Assembly: GCF_050436995.1 (NCBI RefSeq)
Contig: NC_134753.1
Coordinates: 6,696,001-6,760,000, forward strand
Length of the DNA stretch: 64,000 nt
Direction of reading: 5' to 3'
From: Anticarsia gemmatalis
Lineage: Eukaryota; Arthropoda; Insecta; Lepidoptera; Erebidae
Part shown: piece by piece, positions 26,573-38,302 of the stretch
Position numbering within the stretch: position 1 is the stretch's first letter
Layout: each line of letters opens with the position of its first letter
The notes under the pieces: model-generated
What the model saw: the letters and a program-made list of their open reading frames with translations, nothing else
Told to the model about the DNA's origin: nothing
Database searches by the model: none
Translations under genes and position numbers: made by a program

Positions 26573-29500
26573 GAAATTTATTCAATTTTATCATCAAATG
26601 TTCATCACAAAGACGATACGTGTGTTTTAGAGTGAGTTGGTGATTCCAATTCCTAGATTTATTCAGACAAAATTTGGGACTCTGTAGAAAGGAGGCAGCA
26701 AATTTATCTACCCACTTGGGACCTAAACGAACTTAGGAAATATATCTCTATCTGGTCCTTCAGGGGAATAGAGGCGTGATGCAATTATATGTCGAACTAG
26801 ATGTTACCCGCGACTTCAAGTTTATACCAGATTTTGCACTACTATACACTTATTACTGAAAGTTGGCGGGATTAAGAGATGAGTTTTTTTGAGGAATCGA
26901 GCATCAAAAACGTTGATCCACAATATTAGTGATTCACTAAAAATAATGCGTTCAACATTAACTTTATTAATTTAACTAGTACTATGAAGCACAACTTCAA
27001 AGCTGAGCGCTAATTTTGTTTATCAATCATCTGTTGATTCGTTGTAATAAGTTATAACACAGATATTAATCATTTTTAATACATTTAGCAACCTAAAACA
27101 TTATACGATATTCCATATTTCTCTATCTATTGGAAGCGCAAACTAAAAGTTTATAGCTAAGAAAATCATGTTTGAACTACATACCAGATATTGACTTCCG
27201 CACTTATTATAACAAGATAAACTCACGACGGCGACACAGATGCGGGGCACAAGGGGCACAAAAGCAAAGCACCTCGTTAGTACATTATTATTGCTACGTT
27301 CAAAGCGTACTTACTATTTATAAAACTGCGGTAACATTTTTGCAAACGGTAATACTGGGAATGGATGTTGCATCTTTTTGACAAGAAATTTAATTATATT
27401 GAAAGCTAAGAATAACAAAACTATACGGTTAAAGAATGTATGTGACTAATATGCTTTCAATTGAATCAATAGTTTCTTATTACCCCTAGTTAAGTCATTC
27501 AGAGTTTGAAAATCGTATCTAAGTGATTGCGATATCTCATATGACGAATTAGTAATACTAGAATTCAATATTTAGTAATTACAAAAGTAATAGTCATAAG
27601 TCAAAACAGGTCTCCTCATGAGAGACATATTTATTTGCCCTACATTAATACACGAATCGCTCCTTATTGATTTTGGATACGCTGTCGCGATTATTCGTTA
27701 GTAATTTCACGCTACATAAACTGCGTACACTTTTAGGGCAGATATGTCCAAATTTTATCTTAAAAACAATCATAGTAGCGCTTATCCCCTGCTAGCTGTA
27801 GAGTAGATTGTGATGGGCCTTCGAAACAAAGTATAAAAGAAAAAGAAATAACTATCTGTTAAAGACGTCACAATTGGGACGCTGTTGTATTTCCGAGCAC
27901 GCGTACGTGACAACTGTATTCTTTTATGATTGTCTAAATTATTGGAGCTTATAATACTCACAGAAGTTTCAAATCAGTCGAGTTATATAACAAAGTCTAA
28001 AATGTTTGATATAAATTACGAGATAACAATTCAGAAACAGTCCGTTTCCATGAAACAGTTGTTGTGTCTACATTGTCGACTTGTTCGAACGACAAATTGA
28101 TCTTATATTTCATAGGTCAACAGAAATATCCACAGTCAGCAGCAACAGTTTCTATTAGCGTGATTTATACAGGTAACGTAGTGGATTGAAGCAGTGACCG
28201 TGTGGTCGGGGCGAGATCGATGAAGATTGCAAGGGACAGAATCAACAATAAGGCTGGATGGTGTTGTTAAGCTTGCAAATGTAATAAAATATGGAAGTAA
28301 AAACTACAATTACAAAAATAGATAGCAATCGTGCAGCATACCTAACATTTATCGAGAAGGGTAATGGGTTCATAGAAAAAAGATAAGAATCGCTTGTCGT
28401 CAGCAAGTTAGTAGCCCTTTTTAAACTCAACACATCGCGTATATTAACTTTATAAGCAAGAAGTTGGCAAGTAAACAACCTGCACGTGTCCCCGCGCTAT
28501 CTAAATCTGCATTAACAAAATTACTTCCAAAAGTCTCCGTGAAAGCAATGTTAGTTCGCATATCGCTCACGAGATACGATTATCTCTTTTGTAGGTTATA
28601 TTTCCCAGGTGTGTGAATGCAGTCGGTGGAAAATTAAAAAGCAAGCAACACGGGAAGCAAGCTTTTCGGAAATACCCGCCGTGTTTGCGTAGTCTCGTGT
28701 ATCTAACAGTAAATTCTTTTACAGAATACACGAGTTATAGTTTTTTGTGATAACATTTACGATCAGCTAAATGTGCAATGTGAAACGTATTTCCTTTTTA
28801 TTCTCTTCCTACAAGGGTAACTCGGCGCTAAATTATTGTGTGTGGCGTTCTGTAAAATTACACTACAATGGATAGTAAATTAAGGAGAATAGCGGAAGAT
28901 TTTTGCAGAAAACCAGCCATGCGTGAATTTAGAACGTTGCCTCAGGTACAGTCATGCCAACTATATCGACTAGCTATTTACTCTGTCGTAGTTACACTCA
29001 TTAATCAATTGCTAATCCTATTTGCATGCCATTATACATTAAGTAAACATTGAGTCAAATGAAGGAGATGACTGTATACATATTTCATTATAACAATTAA
29101 CGTTTCACTCTATCTAAGTACTTTATGTATGTATCTAATGAGAACACAATTAAACCTGTGCAATGAGGTTCTGACACCTGACATATTGTTGTGATTTATT
29201 ATTTAAGTACCACTCGCATATGTTTACATCAAATCAGTCGGTAGGTATATGTACCTCTATATTAAGGTTGTATAAAAACTAATAGTAGAATCAAAAATTC
29301 ATTTGGTTTTTTGAGACACAATAAGCATTGTAAGTACTGCTAAACAGTTCCAACAATTTAACATAATAACACGGACTCTACGAACGAACTATTGCTGAAC
29401 GCATGCCTTCCAAATTTGAAAAGTTTTAAGAACGTAACTCGGATACTTCGACTTTCGCAATTCTACCTGAATGGAGCTGAATGTTGAAACATACGAGAAG

Positions 29501-29594
29501 AACTTTAATTATTGAATATTTTCAATAAGTACGCTCGTTCTACGAGTCAGCCATGTATCTGGTTGAACATTATGGAATTTGAGGTGTATAACTG

Positions 29595-29818
29595 ACTAGC
29601 TGACCCGCGCAACATGTAACATTTTTTACTGGTGCTCTGCTCCTATTGAGTGTAGCGTGATGATAGGTAAATAGCCTATAGCCTTCCTCGATAAATGGGC
29701 TATCGAACACTGAAAGATTTTTTTAAATCGGACCCGTAGTTCAAGAGATTAGCGCGTTCAAACAAACAACCTCTTCAGCTTTATAATATTAGTATAGATT
29801 TATAATATTAGTATAGAT
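29595..29818 (+). repeat. RTE-like non-LTR 3'-end fragment with doubled tail
   Basis: Begins ACTAGCTGACCCGCGCAAC, includes AGCCTATAGCCTTCCTCGAT and ends with the tail TTATAATATTAGTATAGAT present twice in tandem (29780-29798 and 29799-29817). It is the same family as 11.1 kb (opposite strand) and 55.1 kb. Confidence 0.7.
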
Positions 29819-30694
29819 AAACACATTAATAATACCTACTTCAAATTTTTAAACAAGAGAAGATCAAAGTCGACGCTCTTTGGAATCGAACCGAAAACTG
29901 TGACAAAAATGTAGGCGAAGGAATCTCGATTATGAACGAGGGCGGATCCTTGAACATCTCCCGCTAGCAAGCTTAAAAAGTAAAAGCCGACCCGTCGGAC
30001 AGACGAGAAAAAGGAACGTCCCACATAACACATTATGTCACGCAAGTTCTATTTAACAAGTTAAAAAGCCGATATATTATTTACATCTGGACGGGAAACC
30101 AACGATTGTGTATAACTTCTCTATTACTAATTACAGTAGTGCGGCCGCCAAAACTTTCCCCACTTGTCATCCCATCGAACATTCAGATCACGACTTGGAA
30201 ACAATCAAGACGTTCACGGGATACAGATTGGATTAGTAGTGACTTTAGTTCGAAAGACACATCGCTCTACGGTTTTATTTCCGTACGATAAATATATTTA
30301 TCGTGCAGTTTCGCCGAGTAAGATAGTCTTGCTATGCAACAATAAACATTTTCTATCTACCTCTATAAGATCGATATAGTGATGTTTGGCAATAAAATAA
30401 GAGCCGAAAATCTCGTACTTAAGTCTGCAAAATTATAGGAAGATAAACAGCTTTTGTTCTTATCATCGTTTTATTACCGGATCGGCAAAAGCGAAGCTCT
30501 CGGCTTTATTCCAAATCATTCTTTACAAGGTAATATCAATCACTCGCCGTTGTTCATTAGGGAAAGGAATCCCTTTAATCTCAAAGCCCCTCAAAAACAA
30601 TCTCATAACTTTCCGACACTTGACCTTATAAAAAGGAAACCAAACCCTTTCCATGGTCTACATAAGTATTTACATAAAAAATACAAGTTCTTAC

Positions 30695-31502
30695 CTTACA
30701 GTAGGGCTCATCGTAGCGATTGCCCTTTAGGAAGTCATAGAATATGCAAAGAGGCAGGACCATAATGGCCGGCTCTTTGCACAGAGTGGCGGCCACAGCG
30801 AAGGTGAGCGTCCCCGCCAGCGTCAACCACTGCAGCAGTTCACTAGTATCTTCACTCACACCACCACTTAACTGACACTTTGGTCTCACTGAGCCCGATT
30901 TAACCTCACACGCATCCAACATCTTCATAGGTCCCTCTCTACTCGCTTTTAACAGTTTACGAAAGTTCATCATGATTTGCTGAACTAAACCGTGACAGCT
31001 CAGTCTGAATGGTTGTTCACTATCTGCTATTTGTCTTTGAATTAAATTGTCTTTTAGAGTGTGTCGACATTGTTTTCTATGTCGTTCTTCGCGTAACCGA
31101 ATGTGTTCACTGTATAAAAGAAAACTGAGGAGAAATAAATTACAAGCTGCTAGATCAGCGCGTCCAACGACTCCTGCCACGGCTTCCGTGTGTATCGGAT
31201 GAGATGCAAACGCGAGGCCGGTGACGACAGTGCCCACTCTTATACAGTATGGTGGTAAGAGGCGGCGAGCAGTGGTCACCACCAGGGCGGTCGCTGTACA
31301 GTGGAATATAACGTTAAGGAGATGGTAACTCCACGGTTTAAATCCACTGAAAGCATAGTTGAATCGATATGTAGCGACGCACAGCGGCCTGTAGGAGCCG
31401 TGTGAACCGGGGTCTGTGAGCGGTGTACCCCAGAAATCGTTTTCGAATAGTGCCTTTATAGGTGTGTGTCCGATGACATCCGGGTTTGACAGAATCGCCC
31501 GC
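30695..31502 (-). CDS. Tmtc: TMTC protein, coding exon 2 (membrane/luminal catalytic part)
   Basis: Second coding exon, 808 nt, from a TTTCACAG acceptor (AG at 31504-31503) to a TGTAAG|GTAAGA donor. One base completes the codon from exon 1, then 269 codons follow, so the exon ends in phase 0 at residue 299. Conserved TMTC blocks in order: RRAILSNPDV (30-39), NDFWGT (51-56), GSHGSYRPLC (62-71), PWSYHLLNVIFHC (86-98), FASHPIHTEAVAG (128-140), VGRAD (142-146), a hydrophobic segment (about 147-161), and CKEPAIMVLPLCIFYD (271-286) after another hydrophobic stretch. This is the GT-C membrane portion. The DUF1736 block and the C-terminal TPR repeats, which should follow, are absent here. Unusual: about 90 residues (163-253) between two membrane segments are hydrophilic and basic, where relatives as I recall them have a short loop. 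This stretch has no stop and no obvious internal intron. The gene continues past this exon, so it is partial in the window. Confidence 0.93.
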
Positions 31503-32913
31503 CTGTGAAATAAAATAACTACGTTAACTTGAATAACCGATACATAGACCGCACAACATAGCGCTGTGTTACGATGAAAACCGTCGTATTAATTAAAATG
31601 CTGATCAAAGGATACTTTGAAATTCAAAAATGTAAATACAAACATGTTTGATAAAAAATATGGAAAACATACTACAAGCTCAATTTTTGGGCTTAACAAA
31701 CAAGAAGGATCATTAGATGAAACATGTTTTGATAATTAAAAGCAGTATGTAAAATATACAATGTCTCTATTCAACAAGTAATTCCTTATTACATAAGAAC
31801 ACAAATATATATTTGTTAGATTATTTAATCATTAAATATATTTTACGAGTATCTTGTCATTATAGTTGCTTCTCAGAAAAAAATAACAGCCTCACGCAGT
31901 GGTCTTTCGTTAATGCCAAAATGTTTTGGTAATGATTTTAGATCAATCACCGGAGTGCACTTTGCTAATAACTGGATTCCTCCCTTATGTCGAGAAGAGC
32001 CTTTGAAAGTGTACCCTATTAGTGTAATTTGTTAATCGTCAAAGCACTACAACGAAGTAAGGTACCAACTAATAAGTAGGTACAGTGTCGCCCAACGACG
32101 CCTCCGGTAACGTATATTTTTCATCAGCTTTGATTAAAAAACTTTGGCAGCGTAACTTTTGCCGAGTACTGCTTTACCTTTTTAATGAAATATAAAAGAT
32201 CAATACCTAACATATTTTTCGTAGCTGTGTCAATCTCTGAACATTTTTTGCGTACTATTTGCCGAGAAAAATTGCGAACATTTTTCAAAGTTATAAGGAG
32301 TGTAATTTATTTTTCGTAGAAAGATAAACTGATATAATATAATATTATGTATATTAAATTACGTAAACTGTAATTGTTATGTAATCATATTACTGGAATA
32401 CCCTAAAAATTACGAGACAAAAAGTACGTTTAAAGAAATTTACACGGTAAGTAGGTAATTGCCTGATTAAATGAAGATCTAAATAGCTTTCGTTCTTACA
32501 CAGCAGCACAGTTAATACAGCGGTATTTATCTACCTAATTATATTTACATCATTATGAAAATGATCAAGAAGAAGTAATTCCTAACAAAATATAAACATG
32601 ACCAAGGGATCGCGTTTACAAATTTTAAGAAAAATCGCAATTAGCCTTTTTACAAAATACCGATGACCTACTGTGGTTAAAAAGGAACTCACAATAAATT
32701 TCATGAAATTCTAAACCCAACCACGTTGTTAATAAAATGAAAAGGGTGACAAATTAGCTGACTTCTATTTGTAGTTATTAATAATGCACAGAAAGTAAAC
32801 CTAATAATGGTTTCGAACTTTTATTTACGCTACACATTAAAATTTAATACCGAAAAACAAATTCAAACACCAGTCCCTAACAGCTTAATTTAAATAAAAT
32901 ATTACCTTCTTAC

Positions 32914-33015
32914 CTGAGCGGGCAGTCGCTCATCGGCACCGAGCCCGTTCGATGTTTTCCCGAACGATTGGCCCCGTGCCCTCGACCGTTCCTTCCAAAG
33001 GGCGCCCAATACCGC
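32914..33015 (-). other. Candidate 102-nt cassette exon of TMTC
   Basis: On the gene's strand this GC-rich block is bounded by TTATTTAG before it and a perfect CAG|GTAAGA donor after it. Its length is a multiple of three. Both neighbours are in phase 2, so inclusion keeps the frame. The block reads through 34 codons with no stop and would insert a Gly/Arg-rich segment (starting RRYWAPFGRNGRG, ending MSDCPL) between YDD and RRAIL in the first luminal loop. The acceptor's pyrimidine tract is poor, and the peptide resembles nothing I know. It could instead be a conserved non-coding or regulatory element with a chance donor. Confidence 0.35.
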
Positions 33016-33389
33016 CTAAATAATGGACATGTTTTAACATACCGATCTCTCCTCTCAAATTGATTTTGTGAACCCTATTTTGACGTTTTCCGGTCGTCGT
33101 GTGAAGCGATAGCCGGTCGAACGCCCTTCAGAGTAAGTCTTTTGACCTGTACTACGATTCCAAACACCTGGTCTCAATTTCCCCTTCTGTATCTTAATTT
33201 GTGCCTTTCCTGACATGCGATAGCAGAACGGCAAAGGAAATGATTAACGAAGTGAACGTCGGAAACCCTATCGGATGGCTCTGGCAACCGGGGATATTTA
33301 GCGGGCACATTTACAGTGTAGAGGAAATTAAAAAGTTAGCTATCTCCTTACCCTAAAGCCATCGCGTCGCCACAATTTTTGTATCAGTT

Positions 33390-33416
33390 ACGTAATACAC
33401 GTAATACAAGTAATAC
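33390..33416. repeat. Three tandem 9-bp units
   Basis: ACGTAATAC, ACGTAATAC, AAGTAATAC in direct tandem within intron 1. Minor. Confidence 0.7.
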
Positions 33417-36400
33417 AGGTAGGCAGCGGGCGCGGGGAGCGCGAGGACTGCGAGTTTAATTATAAGTGCGAGAGAAAGGATTTATTGAGCGGGGACGGCG
33501 ACCGCTAACAGCACCTACACGTGACTACTCATCCCTTTATCTATTGATCCCTCATACATTTTATTCCTTCATTTTAGATTTGGAAGGGAAGCCAGTGAAA
33601 TAGCCGATTGAATAATATATTTTTATGGGACCAAAACCGTGCTTACTATGCGAAGAAGGAAAAATCATCTCTAACATTCAGCTATTGTATTGCAAATTGT
33701 GAGTAAGACGCCTTTTCCTTCACTTATTTACATAAAAACTTCTCCGAGTATTTTGTTCGTAAATGACTTTCGCTTTGCACTTCCTCATTTCAGTTCTTGC
33801 AAAAATATATTTATTCAAATTGAGGGAAATATGAATCTAGAATTTTTAGTTTCCTCTATTTATGATTCTGTCGACAGCATTCCGCGCTAACTGTGTTTCA
33901 AAATAAAGAATAATAATGTTTGCAAACTCATTGCATTTATAACTTTTATCGTTTTACATTAAATTTCCAAGATAAGTTCAGAAAACCCGCAAATACTTTT
34001 TTATATTTATAGAGCTATTAAAATTACTACGATTACCAAAATGACCGTGAAGTCACGGGTTCGAAGACCGGATCGTGAAGGATGTCATTAGGGTTTCCGT
34101 TTGCAAAAAATCTCAGTAGAATCTCTAGTTAGCATACCCGACAAATAACTTGCACGTAAAAATCTGCAATCACACACTAAAGCAGTAAAAATGGTCACCT
34201 AAAAGGTACTTAAATATTGCGTTACGAGCAAGCTAATATTTTGAAAAGAACCGTAACAGAAACTATTTCTCACTTTTTCTGCAAGTCATATAATGGCAGC
34301 GTGGCTTTATTCTTTACGTATTCAGCCAGTGACCAGTCAACATTCCGAACACTTTTGCTATACGCTCACGTTTTTACATTCGAATCGGCAATACCACACC
34401 ACGCCTCATAATAAAAATATAAATAGAAATATCGAATACCTTAGTAGGCTTCAGTTATGAGCGTTTTCGCTTTAAGGCGCTAGGATTTCGTGATAGGCAC
34501 TGCCTCGTTTTCACATCAGCACGGAAATAATATCAATTTATAATATAAAGAGAAAAATAACGTTTATTCATAAGCTGAACCTTTATCTTCATCAAATAAC
34601 AATGGCAAAATACCCACGTAACATAACAGACAAATGCTTTTATTTATAACACATCTGAAACCGTTATTGGGTACAGTAATTAGCGTTAATAAAAAAACGT
34701 GTAACGGCTACTTTTGCTTTGGATCTCGTTGCACAATGTAAACACGACATCTGCTAAGCACCCAAGTTATATACACTTTTGATCTCAAAATTAGGCGAGA
34801 TTTTCAGAATCTATCATTAAACCGATATACTCGTATGTATATCTCTTTTTAAACATAAGATATTATATACAGTATTTTGATCTATTATACCATTTAGTTC
34901 ATACACTACTTCGAAAAATCCCTTGCGAGCGAGCCCATTTTATATATCTAGGAATATATCTTCGTCGTACCGCTCTGGAATATATAAATCAGGCTATATC
35001 AATCTATGTACGTACAATGTATATGCGTAAAACAGCGCTGAAATAGCAAACGTAATCCCTTACATTTTATATCGAAGCCTATCCTATAACAATATTGGTC
35101 TATATTGGTTTTCATAACCATATCGATAAAAACTACTCGCGTCCCTAGCAGAATCGAAACTAAGATTGAGATAAAGTTGGGATAGTGCGGAACTTTTTGT
35201 TGGGCAAGTTGCGGGCAGCTGCGGCGCACAGTCGTCACGTAAGCCCTCAATTACGAAACACTGAAGCGATTCTCGACGAGCTCTGATCCAGAACAAAGTT
35301 CAGCGATTCTATCACGATCATCGGTTTCCAACATTTTCACACACCAAATTAACGCTGTCCAAGAAATGTTAATCCCCGGCTTTAGGAAGTGTTACTTACT
35401 ACTAATGCGACTTACGTGTTATGGATATACAGATATGTGTAGTCTCGCAAACTTTTATTGAATTGTACTGACTCGAACCTCGCATAAGTGCCGGGGGAAT
35501 TCAATACTTCTGAAAACCAATCCATAACATACAGCAAATTACGCGATTGACTGAGAACTTCATGAAAAATTTGGAAAACTTCTGAACACACAAATATTGT
35601 TTCAAACCGCTTTTGCGTTCAAAGAAGTACGAAAGAAGTATAAAGTATAAATCAAACACAATAATGTGGCTGCCCTCATACCCCTCGGGGACAATGGGAT
35701 CAAAGGAAAATCTAAATTATTTAACATGGACAAGTCTGGGTCTTCAGCAAATAGCGAGTTACCTTTTTATAGCTCCTTCAATTCCTGTGGGGGTCTTATT
35801 TAGGTGTTAATTGGTGGCATTTCTCAAGAGACTGTGACCGTAGACCTTTTTATGTGTCAAGCGTCTAACATTTTAAAAGAATGCTAAGATAATAATTCTG
35901 AACTTAAACAATTCGAAAGGACAATTATTGTACAAAAAATCGTTAAAGCCGTCAGATCTTGAGCTAAAACTTGATTACATTTTCTTTAATTAGGTTCGCT
36001 CTTTATTCGCGTCAGTGGCTAAGATTAAAGGTTTTAACATTATAGAGAGATAATATGAATAAAGCGATGCGAACGTGAATACTTGCCTTCGTCTGGTACT
36101 ATTATTTTAATCTCAAACTTCATTTATGTTGGAGTATTATTTTGATGAATAGTTAGCAAGAGGTAGTATCTATGTCAGTTCATTAGTGTACGTCGTATCG
36201 GCAACCTCAACTGATGTTTCATTTCCGACGTGATGCGGTTACAAAACTCCTTCAAATCAGATGGATTCAAGATGGATAGACCTTCTCTTAATAAAAATTA
36301 CGACGATTACTTGAACTAAAAGTCTTTTGAGTAAATACAGAAAAAGTTGCCAACTGGTTTGATATAGTTATATCTATTTGAAATTTGACATTATTGGTAA

Positions 36401-38172
36401 AATGTTTTACTATATAGGTAGGTATGCTCAAAAAATAAAATCTTTCTCCAACTTATTTATAAAAGAAACAGTAAATAATATTCTCGTACTTTAACCACAT
36501 TATACAATATACACAAACCGAACATTATTGGCAAGCAAATACCCCAAAGCCAAAAACAAAACAAGAAATATTTTTATGTTTCCACTAGCTTTTATCCGTG
36601 CCTACGCCAGGGTTAAGTCACAATAAGTACAATACTTTTGTCAAAAACATTTTTACCTCTTTGCATCCCTTGGAGGAAGAATTTCGAAAAACCCTTCCCT
36701 CCTTGAGCACCTTCTTACATTGTGTGTAAGGAATTTGGCCTACTTTTCTTTAATATATAATTTGTTTTTGGTCTGTGACTTGATGCCTGCGTTCGTCAGT
36801 CATTGAACAATCCTTTGTTTCTATGCTAATGATGATGTTCAAAAGCTTTACTTTACAAAGGCAGTAAATTATAATGTTTTTGTTTTTCCTTTAAACTCTT
36901 GATTTTAACTATTTTCTTAAATTAACGATGAGCTTATCATATAGTTAAATAGAAATCTCATCAAAATCTCTTTACATTTGTGTTCTGAAATTTTATAATA
37001 CTAAACTTATCTAGACTTTTTTAAAATAGGATGAGTATAGTAATTAGTACTCGTATTGTAATACGATAAACTGTTGTAGAATGACGTTACGTAGTCTCAG
37101 TCTATACCCATGGAAACAAGAAGTGATATAATGTATTTACATTACTTATCCGATCTAAAAGCCGATTTTCCGATATTTGATCCTGTCAAAAACACCTCCA
37201 ATTTATACTGCAAGCTCCTTATTAGCTTACAGTAGTCGTATCATGTTACAAGTCGTTTTGATCAGTGTGCTGTGGCGCGATTACGAACGTTCGATACTGT
37301 CGTGAAGACGTTTTACCGGGTATTCGACTTACAGACTTACGTACATTATAGGTACATACTAATCTGTCACTTTTTCTTAACAATGACTTTAAATATCATG
37401 ACAAAAGAGAGTTATTTATACAGATTTTTTTATTCAAAGTCCTCAACTTGGCCAGTATGGTGGCCTCAAGGCCTAACCAATCACTTATTACAATAGAAGA
37501 TCCTAGCCAACCAGTGGGATAAATTTATTTTAAATCAATATTCTTCTATCGCAGATCTATTTCATAAACGTTCTTCAAGTGTGACTCCATAACATAATCA
37601 CAAATAGTGAGAAGTCATGCCACTGAAGGCATTGTCTGTAATCACGCGAACGCCAAAAAATCTCGTCACATTTTCCGCTTTTATCTGTACAATAAAATAT
37701 GTAGTAACTCAAAGGTTTCCGTTTTCTATTCGACGCTGAACCTTGAACTCTAGATCACAGGTCCGAGCGGAAATGAGATAAACTAACAAAAAATGTTCAC
37801 TACGGAGACCTCTGAAAGTTACAAGATCATGACTCTGACCCGCCCAATAACAAATTCAAATGTGTGACATCTTTTACCATTTGAAATAACAAATAAATAT
37901 TTATGATTTTATCTTTTTCGTAAATCGATATTAAAATCTTTAAAGTAAAGGCAACAGTAATATGAATATTGTTAGCATCGTTATATTTGACTTTTAACAG
38001 GTCAATTATGTTTGTATAAACTAAAACGTAGGTGGGTTTCTTCTGAGTAAGCAACTATAATGAGAAAATATCATGTTTTTGACTATTAATATTATAAAAT
38101 AGAGATTTATACATTCTGTTTCATTTCTGTTGTAAAAAATACTTGATTTTTGATTATGTTTTCTTGACTTAC

Positions 38173-38261
38173 CTGTCATCGTAAACAAATCCTGCATCTA
38201 GGGTGTTGTAGTAGAGCAGGAAAGCCAGCAGCGAGCTCGCTGCTGTCACCCAGCGGTCCAT
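38173..38261 (-). CDS. Tmtc: TMTC protein, coding exon 1 (N-terminus)
   Basis: First coding exon of a TMTC-type protein O-mannosyltransferase, read on the minus strand. The ATG at 38261-38259 opens 29 codons plus two bases (AG), ending at an AG|GTAAGTC donor. Residues 4-21 form a hydrophobic first membrane segment, followed by NTLDAGFVYDD, the conserved start of the first luminal loop. The two Asp residues (28-29) correspond to the acidic pair thought to be catalytic in this GT-C family. The split codon AG/G joins in frame to exon 2 and gives YDD-RRAIL, as expected for the family. The protein should sit in the ER membrane and mannosylate cadherin-type domains (family knowledge). Which paralogue it is (TMTC1- or TMTC2-like) cannot be settled from this N-terminal part. 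I chose this ATG because it directly precedes the hydrophobic helix and no other Met lies in frame upstream in the short leader. Confidence 0.9.
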
Positions 38262-38302
38262 CGTAGCGCTGTGATGTCTACATCAGTGTTGCTCCCTCTC
38301 CT
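38262..38302 (-). other. Probable 5' leader of TMTC exon 1
   Basis: The 41 bases upstream of the ATG form a short leader. A possible 3' splice site, TTTGTAACAG, ends at 38303 just before AGGAGAGGG. If it is used, the leader is spliced to a more distant first exon. The pyrimidine tract before it is weak. The alternative is a transcription start inside or slightly upstream of this stretch. Confidence 0.4.

Larger units (their letters stand above)
1..30694 (-). other. Presumed TMTC intron 2 (incomplete)
   Basis: After the exon 2 donor, the gene's strand runs 30.7 kb to the window edge with no exon I can recognise. I looked by eye on the minus strand for the codons of the DNPA and DWSMG blocks that open the next TMTC domain and found none. 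The open frames here are short and of unremarkable composition. The stretch is AT-rich and holds the repeats listed separately. GC-richer islets without assignment lie near 13380-13500, 20190-20350, 22150-22240 and 24040-24300. A separate small nested gene cannot be excluded. Confidence 0.6.
31503..38172 (-). other. TMTC intron 1
   Basis: A 6.67-kb intron between the two coding exons, with a GTAAGTC donor at the 38172 end and a TTTCACAG acceptor at the 31503 end. Apart from the GC-rich candidate cassette exon at 32914-33015 and a small tandem repeat near 33390, I see only AT-rich sequence. A moderately GC-rich belt spans about 32930-33520. No other open frame with recognisable similarity was found in it. 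Confidence 0.88.

Noticed and set aside
30454..30765. 103-codon open frame on the plus strand
   Set aside because: It overlaps the 3' end of TMTC exon 2 on the opposite strand; the minus strand carries the conserved protein.
34045..34080. B-box-like GGGTTCGAAGACC
   Set aside because: No A-box upstream and no cloverleaf; isolated match.
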